From: an uncultured Acidobacteriaceae bacterium
Lineage (GTDB): Bacteria > Acidobacteriota > Terriglobia > Terriglobales > Acidobacteriaceae
NCBI GenBank assembly: GCA_903849645.1
Contig: CAINJJ010000015.1
Span: 1-64,000 of the forward strand
Direction of reading: 5' to 3'
DNA length: 64,000 nt
The notes under the pieces were generated by a model. That model saw only the letters and a list, made by a program, of their open reading frames with translations. It was not told the DNA's origin and did not search any database. The position numbers and the translations under genes were made by a program. Below, piece after piece: positions 36,107-45,522 of this stretch. Numbering within the stretch: the first letter of the stretch is position 1; each line of letters starts with the position of its first letter.

Positions 36107-38665
36107 ATGGGCAAGATCACGCGCCGCCGTTTCGTCGTCACCGCCTCTACAGTCGCAGGTTCGCTGTCGCTGTCCCGCCGCTTCGCCGGGGCCGCTGAAC
36201 TGCAAACCGATGCGGCGGACCTGAAGTTGTGGTACACCGCTCCGGCATCGCAATGGGTTGACGCTCTGCCCATCGGCAATGGGCGCCTGGGCGCGATGGT
36301 GTTTGGCGGGGGTGCCGTGCATCCCGTGAATCCCAAAGACTCGATTTCGGCCGATTCTACTGGGCCTGTACCAACGGACCCTGCAAAGGAGACGCTGCAA
36401 CTCAATGAGGACACGCTCTGGTCGGGTCTTCCTTTGGACGGCAATAACTCAAATGCCAGGAGCTTTCTTGGCGACGTGCGCAAAGCCGTGCTCGAAGACA
36501 AGGATTATCACCACGCCGACGAGCTCTGCCAGAAGATGCAGGGGTTATTTGCCGAGGCTTATCAGGTGGTCGGCAGCCTGCATGTCGACTGTAGCCATGC
36601 CGCTCCCGCGACGAGCTACCGGCGCGAGCTCGATCTGAGTACTGCGGTCGCGGCGACTCGATACAGCATTGGCGACGTTGAGATTGAGCGAATTGTGTTT
36701 GCCTCTGCGCCTGATCAGGCCATTGTGCTGCGCATCTCGGCCAGCAAGCCGGCTCAGTTGAATGCGACTTTGTGGCTTGATGGCCCTCTGGTGAAGTCCG
36801 TTGAGGCGATGGCCGGCAATCGTCTCCTGCTTACTGGGAAGGCGGCCAAACATGTTGCCGGCGCGGGGCATCCCGACAGCGAGACGCCTGTCACGTTTTC
36901 TGATGTGCCGGGCGAAGGAATGTATTTTTCCGCCGTCCTTCAGGCGAATGTGGAAGGTGGACGGATATCTGCAAATGGAGCCAAGCTCGTGATCAACGGC
37001 GCCACCGCCTGCACGATTGTGGTGACGGCAGCGACGGGCTATCGCGGATATGATCAGAAGCCCGACACACCGCAGAGCGAGGTGAACAGGCTGGCCATCC
37101 GCCACCTCGACGCTGCGCTCAAGCGGAGCTATCGCGAGTTGCGAAGCCGCCACCTTGAGGACTACAAGAAACTCTTTGAGCGCGTGTCACTGCAACTCGG
37201 CCCATCAGGCGCTGCCTCTCAACCGACTGACCAGCGCCGCGGCAACTTTGGTGCAACGCCCGACCCATCGCTCCTTGCGCTCTACTTCAACTATGGCCGC
37301 TACATGCTGATCAGCAGTTCGCGACCTGGCTCTCAGCCCGCGAATCTACAAGGCATCTGGAACTACCAGGTGCAGCCGCCGTGGAGCAGCAACTGGACAT
37401 CGAACATCAATGTACAGATGAACTACTGGCCCGCGGAGACCTGCAACCTCAGCGATTGCACCGAGCCGCTGACGACCTTCATCGCGGACCTGAGCCGCAC
37501 CGGGACGCGCGCCGCGCGCGAGACCTACGGCTTGCCCGGATGGGTCACGCATCATAACATCGATATCTGGCGAGCGGCCAATCCGGTGGGCATGGGCGTT
37601 GGTTCTCCTACATGGGCCAACTGGAACATGAGCGGTCCGTGGCTGTGCGCACATCTCTATGAGCACTATCGGTTCACGCGCGACCGGGAGTTCCTGCTCG
37701 CACGCGCTTACCCGGTGATGAAGGGGTCAGCGGAGTTCTGCCTTGCGTGGCTTATTGAAGACGGCAGCGGCCATCTGACCACGTGCCCCTCGGAGTCCAC
37801 TGAGAACGACTTCATGGCGCCAGACGGCAAGCCCGCCAACACCAGCGCCGGCTGCACAATGGACAGAGCGCTTATCCGCGAGCTCTTTGCCAACTGCATT
37901 GAATCCGCGAAGGAACTCGGCATCGACCGCGACTTCACCGCAAAGCTCGAAGCGGCGCGCGCGCGCCTGGTTCCTTATCAGGTGGGCAAATACGGCCAGT
38001 TGCAGGAGTGGTCTATAGATTTTGTCGAGAGCACGCCGGGGCAGCGGCACATGTCGCATCTCTATCCGCTCTACCCCGGCAGCGAGATCACGCCGCGGGG
38101 CACGCCGGAGCTCGCTAAGGCAGCGCGCATCTCGCTCGAACGGCGGCTCGCCAATGGCGGAGCCTATACGGGATGGAGTCGCGCATGGGCCATTGCCTTC
38201 TGGGCGAGGCTCGGCGACGGGGACAAAGCGTGGGAGTCGCTCAGCATGTTGATGCAGCACAGCACCAATCTCAATCTCTTCGATTCCCATCCCTGGGGCA
38301 AGACGTCCATCTTTCAGATCGACGGCAACTTCGGTGCAACAGCGGCCATTGCAGAGATGCTGATGCAGAGTCACACAGGCGTCATCGACCTGTTGCCGGC
38401 GCTTCCCGCTGCGTGGCCCGAGGGCGAAGTCAAAGGCCTGAGAGCGCGCGGCTCTGTGGAAGTGGGGCTGCGCTGGAGCAAGGGCAAGGCGGTTGCCGCC
38501 ACCATTCTTCCTGACTTCAGCGGCGATTACCGCTTGCGCGCGCCGGAGGGGCAGCAAGTACGCAGTGTCGCTGACGGGGTCGATGTTCTGTTACGAAGCC
38601 AACCGGATGGCAGCTTGAGTGTGAAGCTCGAGGCAGGGCGCAGTTATCGTGTGAAGTTTGTTTGA
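36107..38665 (+). CDS. Tat-exported GH95 alpha-L-fucosidase, 852 aa
   Basis: Inverting glycosidase that releases terminal L-fucose (1,2-alpha) from plant or host glycans. The N-terminus has a twin-arginine signal (TRRRFVVTASTVAGSLSL). The mature enzyme opens LKLWYTAPASQWVDALPIGNGRLGAMVFGG, the standard GH95 start. The barrel shows NWTSNINVQMNYWPAE (the two Asn aiding catalysis), CPSESTENDF with the general acid Glu, and FQIDGNFGATAAIAEML. GAGGGA lies seven bases before the ATG at 36107. Free fucose is the most direct feed for the microcompartment locus 6 kb downstream. No fucose permease, isomerase or kinase is in the window. A GH95 member with L-galactosidase activity is the alternative. Confidence 0.94.
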   Translation: MGKITRRRFVVTASTVAGSLSLSRRFAGAAELQTDAADLKLWYTAPASQWVDALPIGNGRLGAMVFGGGAVHPVNPKDSISADSTGPVPTDPAKETLQLNEDTLWSGLPLDGNNSNARSFLGDVRKAVLEDKDYHHADELCQKMQGLFAEAYQVVGSLHVDCSHAAPATSYRRELDLSTAVAATRYSIGDVEIERIVFASAPDQAIVLRISASKPAQLNATLWLDGPLVKSVEAMAGNRLLLTGKAAKHVAGAGHPDSETPVTFSDVPGEGMYFSAVLQANVEGGRISANGAKLVINGATACTIVVTAATGYRGYDQKPDTPQSEVNRLAIRHLDAALKRSYRELRSRHLEDYKKLFERVSLQLGPSGAASQPTDQRRGNFGATPDPSLLALYFNYGRYMLISSSRPGSQPANLQGIWNYQVQPPWSSNWTSNINVQMNYWPAETCNLSDCTEPLTTFIADLSRTGTRAARETYGLPGWVTHHNIDIWRAANPVGMGVGSPTWANWNMSGPWLCAHLYEHYRFTRDREFLLARAYPVMKGSAEFCLAWLIEDGSGHLTTCPSESTENDFMAPDGKPANTSAGCTMDRALIRELFANCIESAKELGIDRDFTAKLEAARARLVPYQVGKYGQLQEWSIDFVESTPGQRHMSHLYPLYPGSEITPRGTPELAKAARISLERRLANGGAYTGWSRAWAIAFWARLGDGDKAWESLSMLMQHSTNLNLFDSHPWGKTSIFQIDGNFGATAAIAEMLMQSHTGVIDLLPALPAAWPEGEVKGLRARGSVEVGLRWSKGKAVAATILPDFSGDYRLRAPEGQQVRSVADGVDVLLRSQPDGSLSVKLEAGRSYRVKFV

Positions 38666-38684
38666 TGCGTCCGGCTGCCGCAGC

Positions 38685-40031
38685 TTACTTTGCTCCCTTT
38701 AGAGCGGCATCGATGGTTTGAATGTCGACCAGTCCGTTGCAGCCGTAGATGGCCGGAATGACCTGGCTTGCGGGAAACTTTCGCCGCAACTCAGCCACCT
38801 TTTCCGTGCCGGCGCGGTACGCGGGCAGGTACATGCGGCCAAGCAGAGGATGCTTTCCCCATGCGCCCGAGAGCTTGTCGGCGCGTTCTTCCGTTACCAG
38901 GAAATCCTGACGCAACACAGAAGCCACCTCTGCCTGCGGCCTGCCCTCTCCCCACGTCATGTAAGACGACTGGTTCTTCGCATCATCTTGAAGGAGAGCC
39001 AGCAATACGCCAATCTGCAGGTCCTCGTCGGGCAACTGATCGACCTCTGTGACTCCATGCGCAATCAGCATCGCGTTATTGGCAATGCCCTCAAACAGCG
39101 TTGCCGCGCGGGTATTCATGGTGAGCACCGTTGCCTCGAAACCTGCCTTGCCGCGCACATACAGATCCTGCAGATAGGCGAAGGTCGTTACGTGTCCCGG
39201 CACCACCTCGTGGCTGACGAGCTGTTCAAACTCAGGGTAGGAGATCTTCAGGGACGCATTGATCTCGTAGCTCGCCTCGTATTGCGGAGAGCCATCAGCG
39301 TTACGCGCGCGCCCGATGTAGTTCATCGAGCCGGAAAACCAGGCATCCTTGATGGCGAGGAAATCGATGTTGGCGCGCGGCACCGGCGCAAGTTCAGCAG
39401 GGAGATAGGGCAGCAGATTCCTCGCGCTGAGGTTGTCGAAATGTGCAATCACGGCGGCGCCCAGTGCGCGCACGGAGGCCATGGGAATGACGCGCTCGCT
39501 ACGCCACATATCCACGGCATTCAGGAGTCCGTCCGCTCCGGTCAGGTCAAAGCCGGCGCGCCCCAACAGTTCGGCGATGCGCTCGCGCTTCGGCGCGGGC
39601 TTTGATGGTTCCGGAGGCTTTGATGTGGATGCCTCCACCGAGCGCGCATACGGCACTGGGTCGCCCTTGCCAAGCACCTCCATGGCAAGATCCCACATTG
39701 TGTCAAGGCAGATCGCGAGCCCATGCAGATAATCCCCGCGCAAGCCGCCAATCGCAGTTGCCTCCGAGCGTATGGCCGCGATTGCCTGCGGAAGCTCCAC
39801 CTCACGCAGGTAGATTTCAAGGGCCTCGCGATCGAGGGCTTTGCCTGTAACGCCGCCGGCGTCACGCAGATGCGCGGCTGCGGGATGCGTGTAAGCGACG
39901 GGGAGCGGCTCATCAGAAAACCATGAGTCAGCAATGAACCTGCCTGTGCCGGAGGCGCACAAAACGTCCCCGCCCCACAGCGTGTCGATGCCGAGCACAG
40001 CGTCTGCAACATATTGTCCTGCAAGGTCCAT
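38685..40031 (-). CDS. DUF885-like HExxxxH putative metallopeptidase, 448 aa
   Basis: A cytoplasmic protein (no signal peptide) resembling the DUF885 group. His274-Glu275 and His280 form HEVVPGH in the setting SYPEFEQLVSHEVVPGHVTTF, matching the HExxPGH signature of that group, and a later Glu in LFEGIANNAML could be the third metal ligand. The ATG at 40031 overlaps the TGA of the upstream OPT transporter gene by one base (TGATG), so the two are translationally coupled. That strongly suggests it acts on the peptides the transporter brings in. The catalytic activity itself is inferred. An in-frame start further up lies inside the transporter gene and is not used. Confidence 0.8.
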   Translation of the reverse strand: MDLAGQYVADAVLGIDTLWGGDVLCASGTGRFIADSWFSDEPLPVAYTHPAAAHLRDAGGVTGKALDREALEIYLREVELPQAIAAIRSEATAIGGLRGDYLHGLAICLDTMWDLAMEVLGKGDPVPYARSVEASTSKPPEPSKPAPKRERIAELLGRAGFDLTGADGLLNAVDMWRSERVIPMASVRALGAAVIAHFDNLSARNLLPYLPAELAPVPRANIDFLAIKDAWFSGSMNYIGRARNADGSPQYEASYEINASLKISYPEFEQLVSHEVVPGHVTTFAYLQDLYVRGKAGFEATVLTMNTRAATLFEGIANNAMLIAHGVTEVDQLPDEDLQIGVLLALLQDDAKNQSSYMTWGEGRPQAEVASVLRQDFLVTEERADKLSGAWGKHPLLGRMYLPAYRAGTEKVAELRRKFPASQVIPAIYGCNGLVDIQTIDAALKGAK

Positions 40032-42028
40032 CAGCTCACCTTCTCCTTTTGCAATGATCCGAACCAGACATAGCCACACAGTCCCACGAACAGGAGCGCG
40101 GAGACGGATTGCGAGAGGGGATCAAGAGAATAGAACGGCGTCTTGATGAGGTCCTCGCGGAATCCTGGGAACAGGCGCATAGCCGCGCCAAACACGCCGC
40201 CCAGGGCGCCGCCCGCCATGAGGCCTGAAGCGATGATCACGCCCCGCTCGCGAATGCGCTTGCCAGCATTGCCTGCGGCCTTTTCTGAACGCTTGTTGAG
40301 AAAGTGGGAGAGAAATCCGCCCACCAGCGCCGGGCTGTTCAACTCGAGCGGCAGATACATTCCCAGCGCGAAGATGAGCGAGGGCTGGCCCAGCATCTCA
40401 AGAATAAGGGCAATCATGGCGCCCACGCCGAACAGGACGTAAGCGACAGGCTGATGGCTCATGAAGCCTTCCACGAGCGCCTTCATAATGGAGGCCTGCG
40501 GCGAAGCCAGCACCGGCCGAAGATCACCCGCCACGGCCTCGCCGAATTGAAACGTATGCGCCAGCATCACAATCGTGAGGCCCACGGCAATGGCCGACGC
40601 AGTGACGCCGAGAAACTTCACCTTCTCCTGTGCCGCGGGTGTAGAGCCCAGCCAATAGCCTGCTTTCAGGTCGGTAATGGCCTGGCCTGAAACCGACAGC
40701 GCTGTGCATACCATGCCGGCGATGGCCATGACAAAGAACATGCCAGTTGTGCCCGAGAGTCCGAAGCGCAACAGCACGGCGGAAGAGATGATGATGGTCA
40801 GCATGGTCATGCCGGACACCGGGTTGCGCGCCGTGGTGGCGATGGCGTTCGCCGCCACCGATGTGAAGAAAAATGAGAACAGCAGCGTGAGCACGAGTCC
40901 CACGGTGACCGCGGTCCACGACACACGGAGGTTGCCAAGGAAGGCGGCTACTGCAATGGCGCCTACGATCACCCCAAGCAGAATGGTGATCATCGGCACA
41001 TCGCGGTCGGTGCGTTCCGATTGCGCCACCTCGCCTTGGCGGAAGGTCCGCAAGGCAATCCCGAAGGATCCGGCTACCACGCGCAGCGAGCGGATAATGC
41101 CGAAGATGCCTGCCGTGGCGATGGCTCCCACGCCGATGAAGCGCACATAATTGCGATAGATGTCCACCGCGGACATCTCGGCGATGGGCTTGACGCCCGG
41201 ATACACGGCGCCGAGCACATGGCTGCCGATGAACCAGATGACGGGAACCAGAACGAAGTTCGAAAGGATGCCTCCGGCGCACAGAATCATGGAGCTGCGC
41301 AGCCCCATCACATAGCCCAGACCCAGGATGAAACCGATGGCGTCGAACCGGAACACCATGCGCGCCTTGTCGGCAAGCGTATGCATCACAGGCACAAACT
41401 GAAAGTCGACGTACTCTTTCCAGACCTGAAACGTGGTGACAAAGAAGTCATAGACGGCGGCGATGCCTGTGGCTTGCAGCAGCAGTTTGGCCTGAGACCC
41501 GCCCTTCTCGCCCGTGATGAGCACTTCAGTGATCGCGGTGGCCTCGGGATACGGCAACTGGCCGTGCATCTCGCGCACAAAATAGCGTCTGAGCGGGATG
41601 AGAAACAGCACTCCAAGGCAACCGCCCGCGAGACAGATGAAGATGGTCTGCACCGGATGCGGATCGAGCTTGAGAATGTAGAGCGCGGGAAGGGTGAAGA
41701 TGGCGCCGGCGACAATGCCTCCGGCGGCCCCGCCGATGCCCGTGATGATCACGTTCTCCAGCAGGCTGGACCTGCGCCGGAAGGTGCGCGCCAGGCCGAT
41801 GGCGAGAATGGAGATGGGAATGGCCGCCTCCATCACCTGGCCAACCTTCAATCCCGAGTAGGCCGATGCGATGGTGAAGATGACGCACAGCAGCACACCC
41901 CAGAAGATTGATCGCGCTGTGAGCTCCGGGGACCTTGCCTCAGCGGCAATGACGGGTGAATAGGTTTCTCCGGGCTGGAGCGGGCGCGCGGCGTTCTCGG
42001 GGAGGGACTTGGTCTCGATCTCGTTCAT
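40031..42028 (-). CDS. OPT-family oligopeptide transporter, 665 aa
   Basis: Inner-membrane proton-coupled carrier for small peptides or metal-chelator conjugates. About 16 helices are spread over the protein, beginning LTARSIFWGVLLCVIFTIASAYSGLKVGQVMEAAIPISI, the bacterial OPT signature. HGQLPYPEATAITEVL and the PVSGMTMLTIII block are also characteristic. The ATG at 42028 follows an in-frame TTG at 42031. The gene ends in TGATG with a putative peptidase, a transporter-peptidase pairing that points to peptide rather than siderophore uptake. About 260 bases of gene-free DNA separate it from the microcompartment locus. Confidence 0.92.
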   Translation of the reverse strand: MNEIETKSLPENAARPLQPGETYSPVIAAEARSPELTARSIFWGVLLCVIFTIASAYSGLKVGQVMEAAIPISILAIGLARTFRRRSSLLENVIITGIGGAAGGIVAGAIFTLPALYILKLDPHPVQTIFICLAGGCLGVLFLIPLRRYFVREMHGQLPYPEATAITEVLITGEKGGSQAKLLLQATGIAAVYDFFVTTFQVWKEYVDFQFVPVMHTLADKARMVFRFDAIGFILGLGYVMGLRSSMILCAGGILSNFVLVPVIWFIGSHVLGAVYPGVKPIAEMSAVDIYRNYVRFIGVGAIATAGIFGIIRSLRVVAGSFGIALRTFRQGEVAQSERTDRDVPMITILLGVIVGAIAVAAFLGNLRVSWTAVTVGLVLTLLFSFFFTSVAANAIATTARNPVSGMTMLTIIISSAVLLRFGLSGTTGMFFVMAIAGMVCTALSVSGQAITDLKAGYWLGSTPAAQEKVKFLGVTASAIAVGLTIVMLAHTFQFGEAVAGDLRPVLASPQASIMKALVEGFMSHQPVAYVLFGVGAMIALILEMLGQPSLIFALGMYLPLELNSPALVGGFLSHFLNKRSEKAAGNAGKRIRERGVIIASGLMAGGALGGVFGAAMRLFPGFREDLIKTPFYSLDPLSQSVSALLFVGLCGYVWFGSLQKEKVS

Positions 42029-42287
42029 CAATGGACTATCCTCGATCGCCGATGCCTGCGGGTCCGTCGCTTCTGGAACGCAGGGCCATCATTGGCTCCA
42101 CATCCACTTTGACCAATGCACCGGCAGGGGACAGTTTACCGCTTGATATGACCCAATGACTCGGAAAATGGACACAGGTTCTCACCGAGGGCCGGTTTGC
42201 CCGCGATCGCGCACCCGCGCCACTTTGCGCGCCTCTGCCCTGCGAAAATGAGTCCAAGCTTCGGGCAGTTTTGCCGCGGCAGGTTGC

Positions 42288-42848
42288 CTAGATATAGTCC
42301 CGGAACAGCTCCGCCGATGGCGCAGCGATCACGGCGCGGCCCACCAGCATTCCGTCTTCGGCCGCAACCTTTGATCCGGCAGCCACCGCCGCCTGCACGC
42401 TCGATACATCACCGGCCATGAGAACAAACCCTTTGCCGCCGAGAGCCATCGCAAGGTGAACCCGAAGGAGTGTGACATTTGCGGATTTGACGGCGGTGTC
42501 TGCCACCTCAATAATGCTGGCCGCGGAAAAGGTCTCGATCACGCCAATAGAGCGCAGTTGCTTGGGGTCGATCTCGCCCGAGCTGGAGATCGCTTCAAGC
42601 ACCGCCGGGTGCACGCGCGCTATCTGACGCCTCTCAATGAGCGACGGGCCCGCGGCCGCGCCTCCGGCCAGCACCGCCGCCTCAACGGAGGTCACATCGC
42701 CGGAGACGACGATGAGAAACTTTCCCGAACAGATGCTGCGCGCCATGAGCAGTTGAATATCGCCCGCCTTGAGCATGACGTCTTCTACCGCATATCCGGT
42801 GGCCACGCTGGAAAGCTCGATGAGTCCGATGGAGTTGATCTTCGACAC
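42288..42848 (-). CDS. PduT-like trimeric microcompartment shell protein (BMC-T), 186 aa
   Basis: Two tandem BMC domains (about residues 1-90 and 95-186: INSIGLIELSSVATGYAVEDVMLKAGD and RSIGVIETFSAASIIEVADTAVKSANV). They build a trimer with pseudo-hexameric shape for the shell facets. Cys40 in ARSICSGKF sits where PduT has the cysteine that holds a 4Fe-4S cluster in its pore. The GTG at 42848 has AAGGAG seven bases upstream, and the adjacent upstream gene is a PduS-like protein. In Pdu systems PduS contacts PduT, so this pair could pass electrons across the shell. The cluster is inferred from the cysteine position. Confidence 0.9.
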   Translation of the reverse strand: MSKINSIGLIELSSVATGYAVEDVMLKAGDIQLLMARSICSGKFLIVVSGDVTSVEAAVLAGGAAAGPSLIERRQIARVHPAVLEAISSSGEIDPKQLRSIGVIETFSAASIIEVADTAVKSANVTLLRVHLAMALGGKGFVLMAGDVSSVQAAVAAGSKVAAEDGMLVGRAVIAAPSAELFRDYI

Positions 42849-42873
42849 GCTTTGGCTCCTTGTATTCGCTGCC

Positions 42874-44223
42874 CTATGCTTCGATGATGACGGCATCGCC
42901 GGTCACTTTGACCACGCCGTCAATGCTGGCGTGCACCCTGGCGCTTAGTTTTCCTTCCGGCGGTATGGCCAGCAGGTCGCCGGTGCGCACCCGGTCGCCG
43001 CACTTGACCACCGGAGCTGCGGGAACCCCCGCGTGCTGCTTCAACAGCACCTTGACCGAGCGCGGCGCGAAGGCATACTCGGTCAGCGGTCCCACATTGT
43101 TGAACTCACCCAGGCCCAGCCTCGCGATAAGCCGCCGCATGGGGACGCGGCGAAACTCCGCCATGGGATGGGGCGTAATCGATGCCGGGTCGCCCTTGAA
43201 GGTCAGCCCGCGCTCCCGCGCCAGCGGCTTGTTTTGCACGCACACTGTCTTTGGGTCCAGGTCCTCGGGGCACGCATACATGGTGCACAGGTTGCACTCG
43301 CAACAGTAGAGAGTGGCCACCGCCACATCTGCTCCCGTGGCAAAGCCCAGTGACTGCATGGCCCGGTGCGGTTGAATCGGATGGCCAAGCAGGAAGCGCG
43401 GACAGAACTCTGTGCAGAAGCGGCACTGGTCGCACGCGGAGCGCCCGATGCGCTGCACTTGAATCCAGGGCGCATTGTGACGCTGAATGAGACTGTGCGA
43501 CGCCGGCAGCACCACAATGCCCCCGGTCGTCTTGCTCACCGGCACGTCCAGGTTTGCCGCCGGCTTGGCCATCATCACTCCGCCGAGCAGAACCCCAATG
43601 TCGTCCACCGTTGCCCCGCCTGCAGCTTCAATCACTTCACCGATGGTGATGCCCACGGGAACCCGCAGCGTCACCGGGTTCTGGACCGCCCCGGCGACCG
43701 TCAGGTACTTGTGCGTCACCGGCACGTCCAGCCCGATGTTGATCAGCGTTTCCACGTTGGCCACCACCGCGTCCACATCCTTGGGCAAGCCGCCGGGCGG
43801 AATCACGCGGCCTGTGATCAAATGCACGAGAATGAACTCGTCGCCCGCCGGGTAGACGTCCGGCAGGGGTACAACGCGCACCCCTGCCGGCGCCAGGCTC
43901 TCCAGCGCGGCAATGATGTCCACATACTTTTCCTTGATGCCAATGGCGCCTTCCCGCGCGCCCACCATCTCCATGGCCATGGTCAGACCGCGCAAAAATG
44001 GCCCCGCAACGTGATGCAGCAACTCCTTGTCCTTATGGAGCAGCGGCTCGCACTCGGCGGCGTTGGCAATCACCAGCGAAACACTCGTTCTGAACTTGAC
44101 TGCCGCTGGAAATCCCCCGCCTCCCGCGCCCACAATGCCCAGTTCTTCCAGGCGATCAGCGGACGGGCCTTTGAAATGCCCCCCGGTGGGGGCGGTATGC
44201 GGACTCTTCGCTTGGTTCGTCAT
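42874..44223 (-). CDS. PduS-like RnfC-type Fe-S flavoprotein of the microcompartment, 449 aa
   Basis: An NADH:electron-acceptor module related to RnfC/complex I 51-kDa subunits. The N-terminal nucleotide-binding region contains GIVGAGGGGFPAAVKF (residues 29-44); a SLBB-type segment follows (YLTVAGAVQNPVTLRVPVG). Two 4Fe-4S motifs appear as CDQCRFCTEFCP and CCECNLCTMYACP near residues 265-320. The C-terminal lipoyl-like barrel ends with KLSARVHASIDGVVKVTGDAVIIEA. In Pdu compartments PduS reduces cobalamin, but no B12 enzyme is here, so it more likely recycles NADH inside the shell through the PduT-like protein next door. Divergent from the enzyme operon. Confidence 0.92.
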   Translation of the reverse strand: MTNQAKSPHTAPTGGHFKGPSADRLEELGIVGAGGGGFPAAVKFRTSVSLVIANAAECEPLLHKDKELLHHVAGPFLRGLTMAMEMVGAREGAIGIKEKYVDIIAALESLAPAGVRVVPLPDVYPAGDEFILVHLITGRVIPPGGLPKDVDAVVANVETLINIGLDVPVTHKYLTVAGAVQNPVTLRVPVGITIGEVIEAAGGATVDDIGVLLGGVMMAKPAANLDVPVSKTTGGIVVLPASHSLIQRHNAPWIQVQRIGRSACDQCRFCTEFCPRFLLGHPIQPHRAMQSLGFATGADVAVATLYCCECNLCTMYACPEDLDPKTVCVQNKPLARERGLTFKGDPASITPHPMAEFRRVPMRRLIARLGLGEFNNVGPLTEYAFAPRSVKVLLKQHAGVPAAPVVKCGDRVRTGDLLAIPPEGKLSARVHASIDGVVKVTGDAVIIEA

Positions 44224-44257
44224 TCAGGCAAAACCTCAAAATATTTCAGAGCGGCGA

Positions 44258-44320
44258 TTGACTCTGACCTAAACTGTACTGTATCTTTTGAAATAGTTCA
44301 AGATTGTTCATTTTCGTTCA
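44258..44320 (+). promoter_or_regulatory. Microcompartment operon promoter with three GTTCA repeats at 10-bp spacing
   Basis: TTGACT (44258-44263), an 18-base spacer and TATCTT (44282-44287) form the likely promoter. Downstream, GTTCA occurs at 44296, 44306 and 44316, exactly one helical turn apart, and TTGAA-ATAG-TTCAA (44288-44301) overlaps the first. Iterated direct repeats are typical for DeoR regulators, and a DeoR gene closes this locus. The word ATTGTTCA (44303-44310) recurs in front of that gene. Confidence 0.65.
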
Positions 44321-44323
44321 CCT

Positions 44324-45505
44324 ATGAAATGTCTCATCCCAAATATCGGCAGCACATCGTTCAAGTACCGGGTTCTTGACATGCCGGCCGAGACGGTTTT
44401 GGCCGAGGGCCGGGTGGAGCGGATTGGACAGCCGGGCAGCGAGTGTCCCGACTACCCGTCGGCAATCCGCAAGTGCCTCGATGCCATTGCTGGGGAAAGG
44501 AAGCCTCTGGCCGGTCTCTCTGAGATTGGAGCAGTGGGCTTCAAAGTGGTTCATGCCGGGGAGTTCAGTGAGCCGCAACTCATTGGGGACGAACTTCTGG
44601 CCGCCATGGAAGAATTTTCATTCATGGCCCCAGCACACAATCCCCCCTATATTGCAGCGATTCAGGCCTTTCGCAAGGCACTGCCCGGTGTGCCGCTTGT
44701 TGCAGTTATAGAGACTGGCCCCTACCGCTTCATGGACGAGGCCTCTACGACCTATGGCGTTCCATATGATTGGCGCAAGGAATACGGCATTCGGCGCTAC
44801 GGTTTCCACGGCGCCAGCCATCGGTCCGCGAGCGAGCGCACGCAAGTGCTTCTCGGCCGGAGCGAGCTTCGCCACATCTCCTGCCATCTCGGCGGCAGTT
44901 CCAGCGTGGCGGCCTTTCGCAACGGCGTTGCGATCGATACCAGTTTCGGCACGTCTCCTCAGTCAGGCTTGCCTCAGAACAACCGCGTCGGCGACATCGA
45001 CGTTTTTGCAGTGCTGCACCTGATGAAGAAGTTGTCGCTTGATCCGGATGCGATGGCGGCCATTCTCGGCAGCCGCTCAGGCCTTGCCGGCATCAGCGGC
45101 GCGGGCGGCGACATTCGCGATCTCGACGAGGCAGCAGCCGCCGGCGAGCTGCGTTCCCGGCTTGCCCTTGACGTCTTCATCCGTGCCATTCGCCACTATA
45201 TTGGCGCCTTCATGCTTGAGCTTGGGGCCATTGACGCCATCACGTTCTCGGGCGGCATCGGCGAGAACAGCGCCGAAATTCGCGCCGCGGTTTTGAGAGA
45301 CCTCGCAGGATTCGGCGTGAACATGGATGAAATTCGCAACCGCGTCATCAAGGGCGAAGGGCTCATCTCAACGGAAGCTTCGGCGGTGCCAGTCTTTGTG
45401 GTGCCCGCCAACGAAGAAATCGTTATCGCTCGTGAAACAGCGGCAGTCGTCGCGCGTTCCCTTGCCGCGCAGGCATCCATCGCAGGACAGGCAAGTCACA
45501 CCTAA
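44324..45505 (+). CDS. ackA: Acetate/propionate kinase-family protein of the microcompartment locus, 393 aa
   Basis: Phosphotransferase turning acyl phosphate plus ADP into acid plus ATP. ASKHA-fold landmarks: the N-terminal IPNIGSTSFKYRVL (a variant of the usual LVLNAGSSS, with Gly-Ser-Thr-Ser), VHAGEFSEP, YGFHGASHR, ISCHLGGSSSVAAFRNG, DTSFGTSPQSGLPQNNRVGDID and FSGGIGENSAEIR. The size is normal. The shortened active-site wording (H-A-G-E for H-R-V-V/H-G-G) suggests a substrate other than acetate, such as lactoyl phosphate. First gene of the plus-strand operon; no SD is evident before the ATG. Coupled to PduL it would yield ATP from the aldehyde. Confidence 0.9.
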   Translation: MKCLIPNIGSTSFKYRVLDMPAETVLAEGRVERIGQPGSECPDYPSAIRKCLDAIAGERKPLAGLSEIGAVGFKVVHAGEFSEPQLIGDELLAAMEEFSFMAPAHNPPYIAAIQAFRKALPGVPLVAVIETGPYRFMDEASTTYGVPYDWRKEYGIRRYGFHGASHRSASERTQVLLGRSELRHISCHLGGSSSVAAFRNGVAIDTSFGTSPQSGLPQNNRVGDIDVFAVLHLMKKLSLDPDAMAAILGSRSGLAGISGAGGDIRDLDEAAAAGELRSRLALDVFIRAIRHYIGAFMLELGAIDAITFSGGIGENSAEIRAAVLRDLAGFGVNMDEIRNRVIKGEGLISTEASAVPVFVVPANEEIVIARETAAVVARSLAAQASIAGQASHT

Positions 45506-45522
45506 GAATCTCAGGAACACCT

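Noticed and set aside
42029..42287. A gene between the OPT transporter and the BMC-T gene
   Set aside because: Frames in this 260-base spacer are short, without SD or recognisable motifs; it is treated as intergenic.
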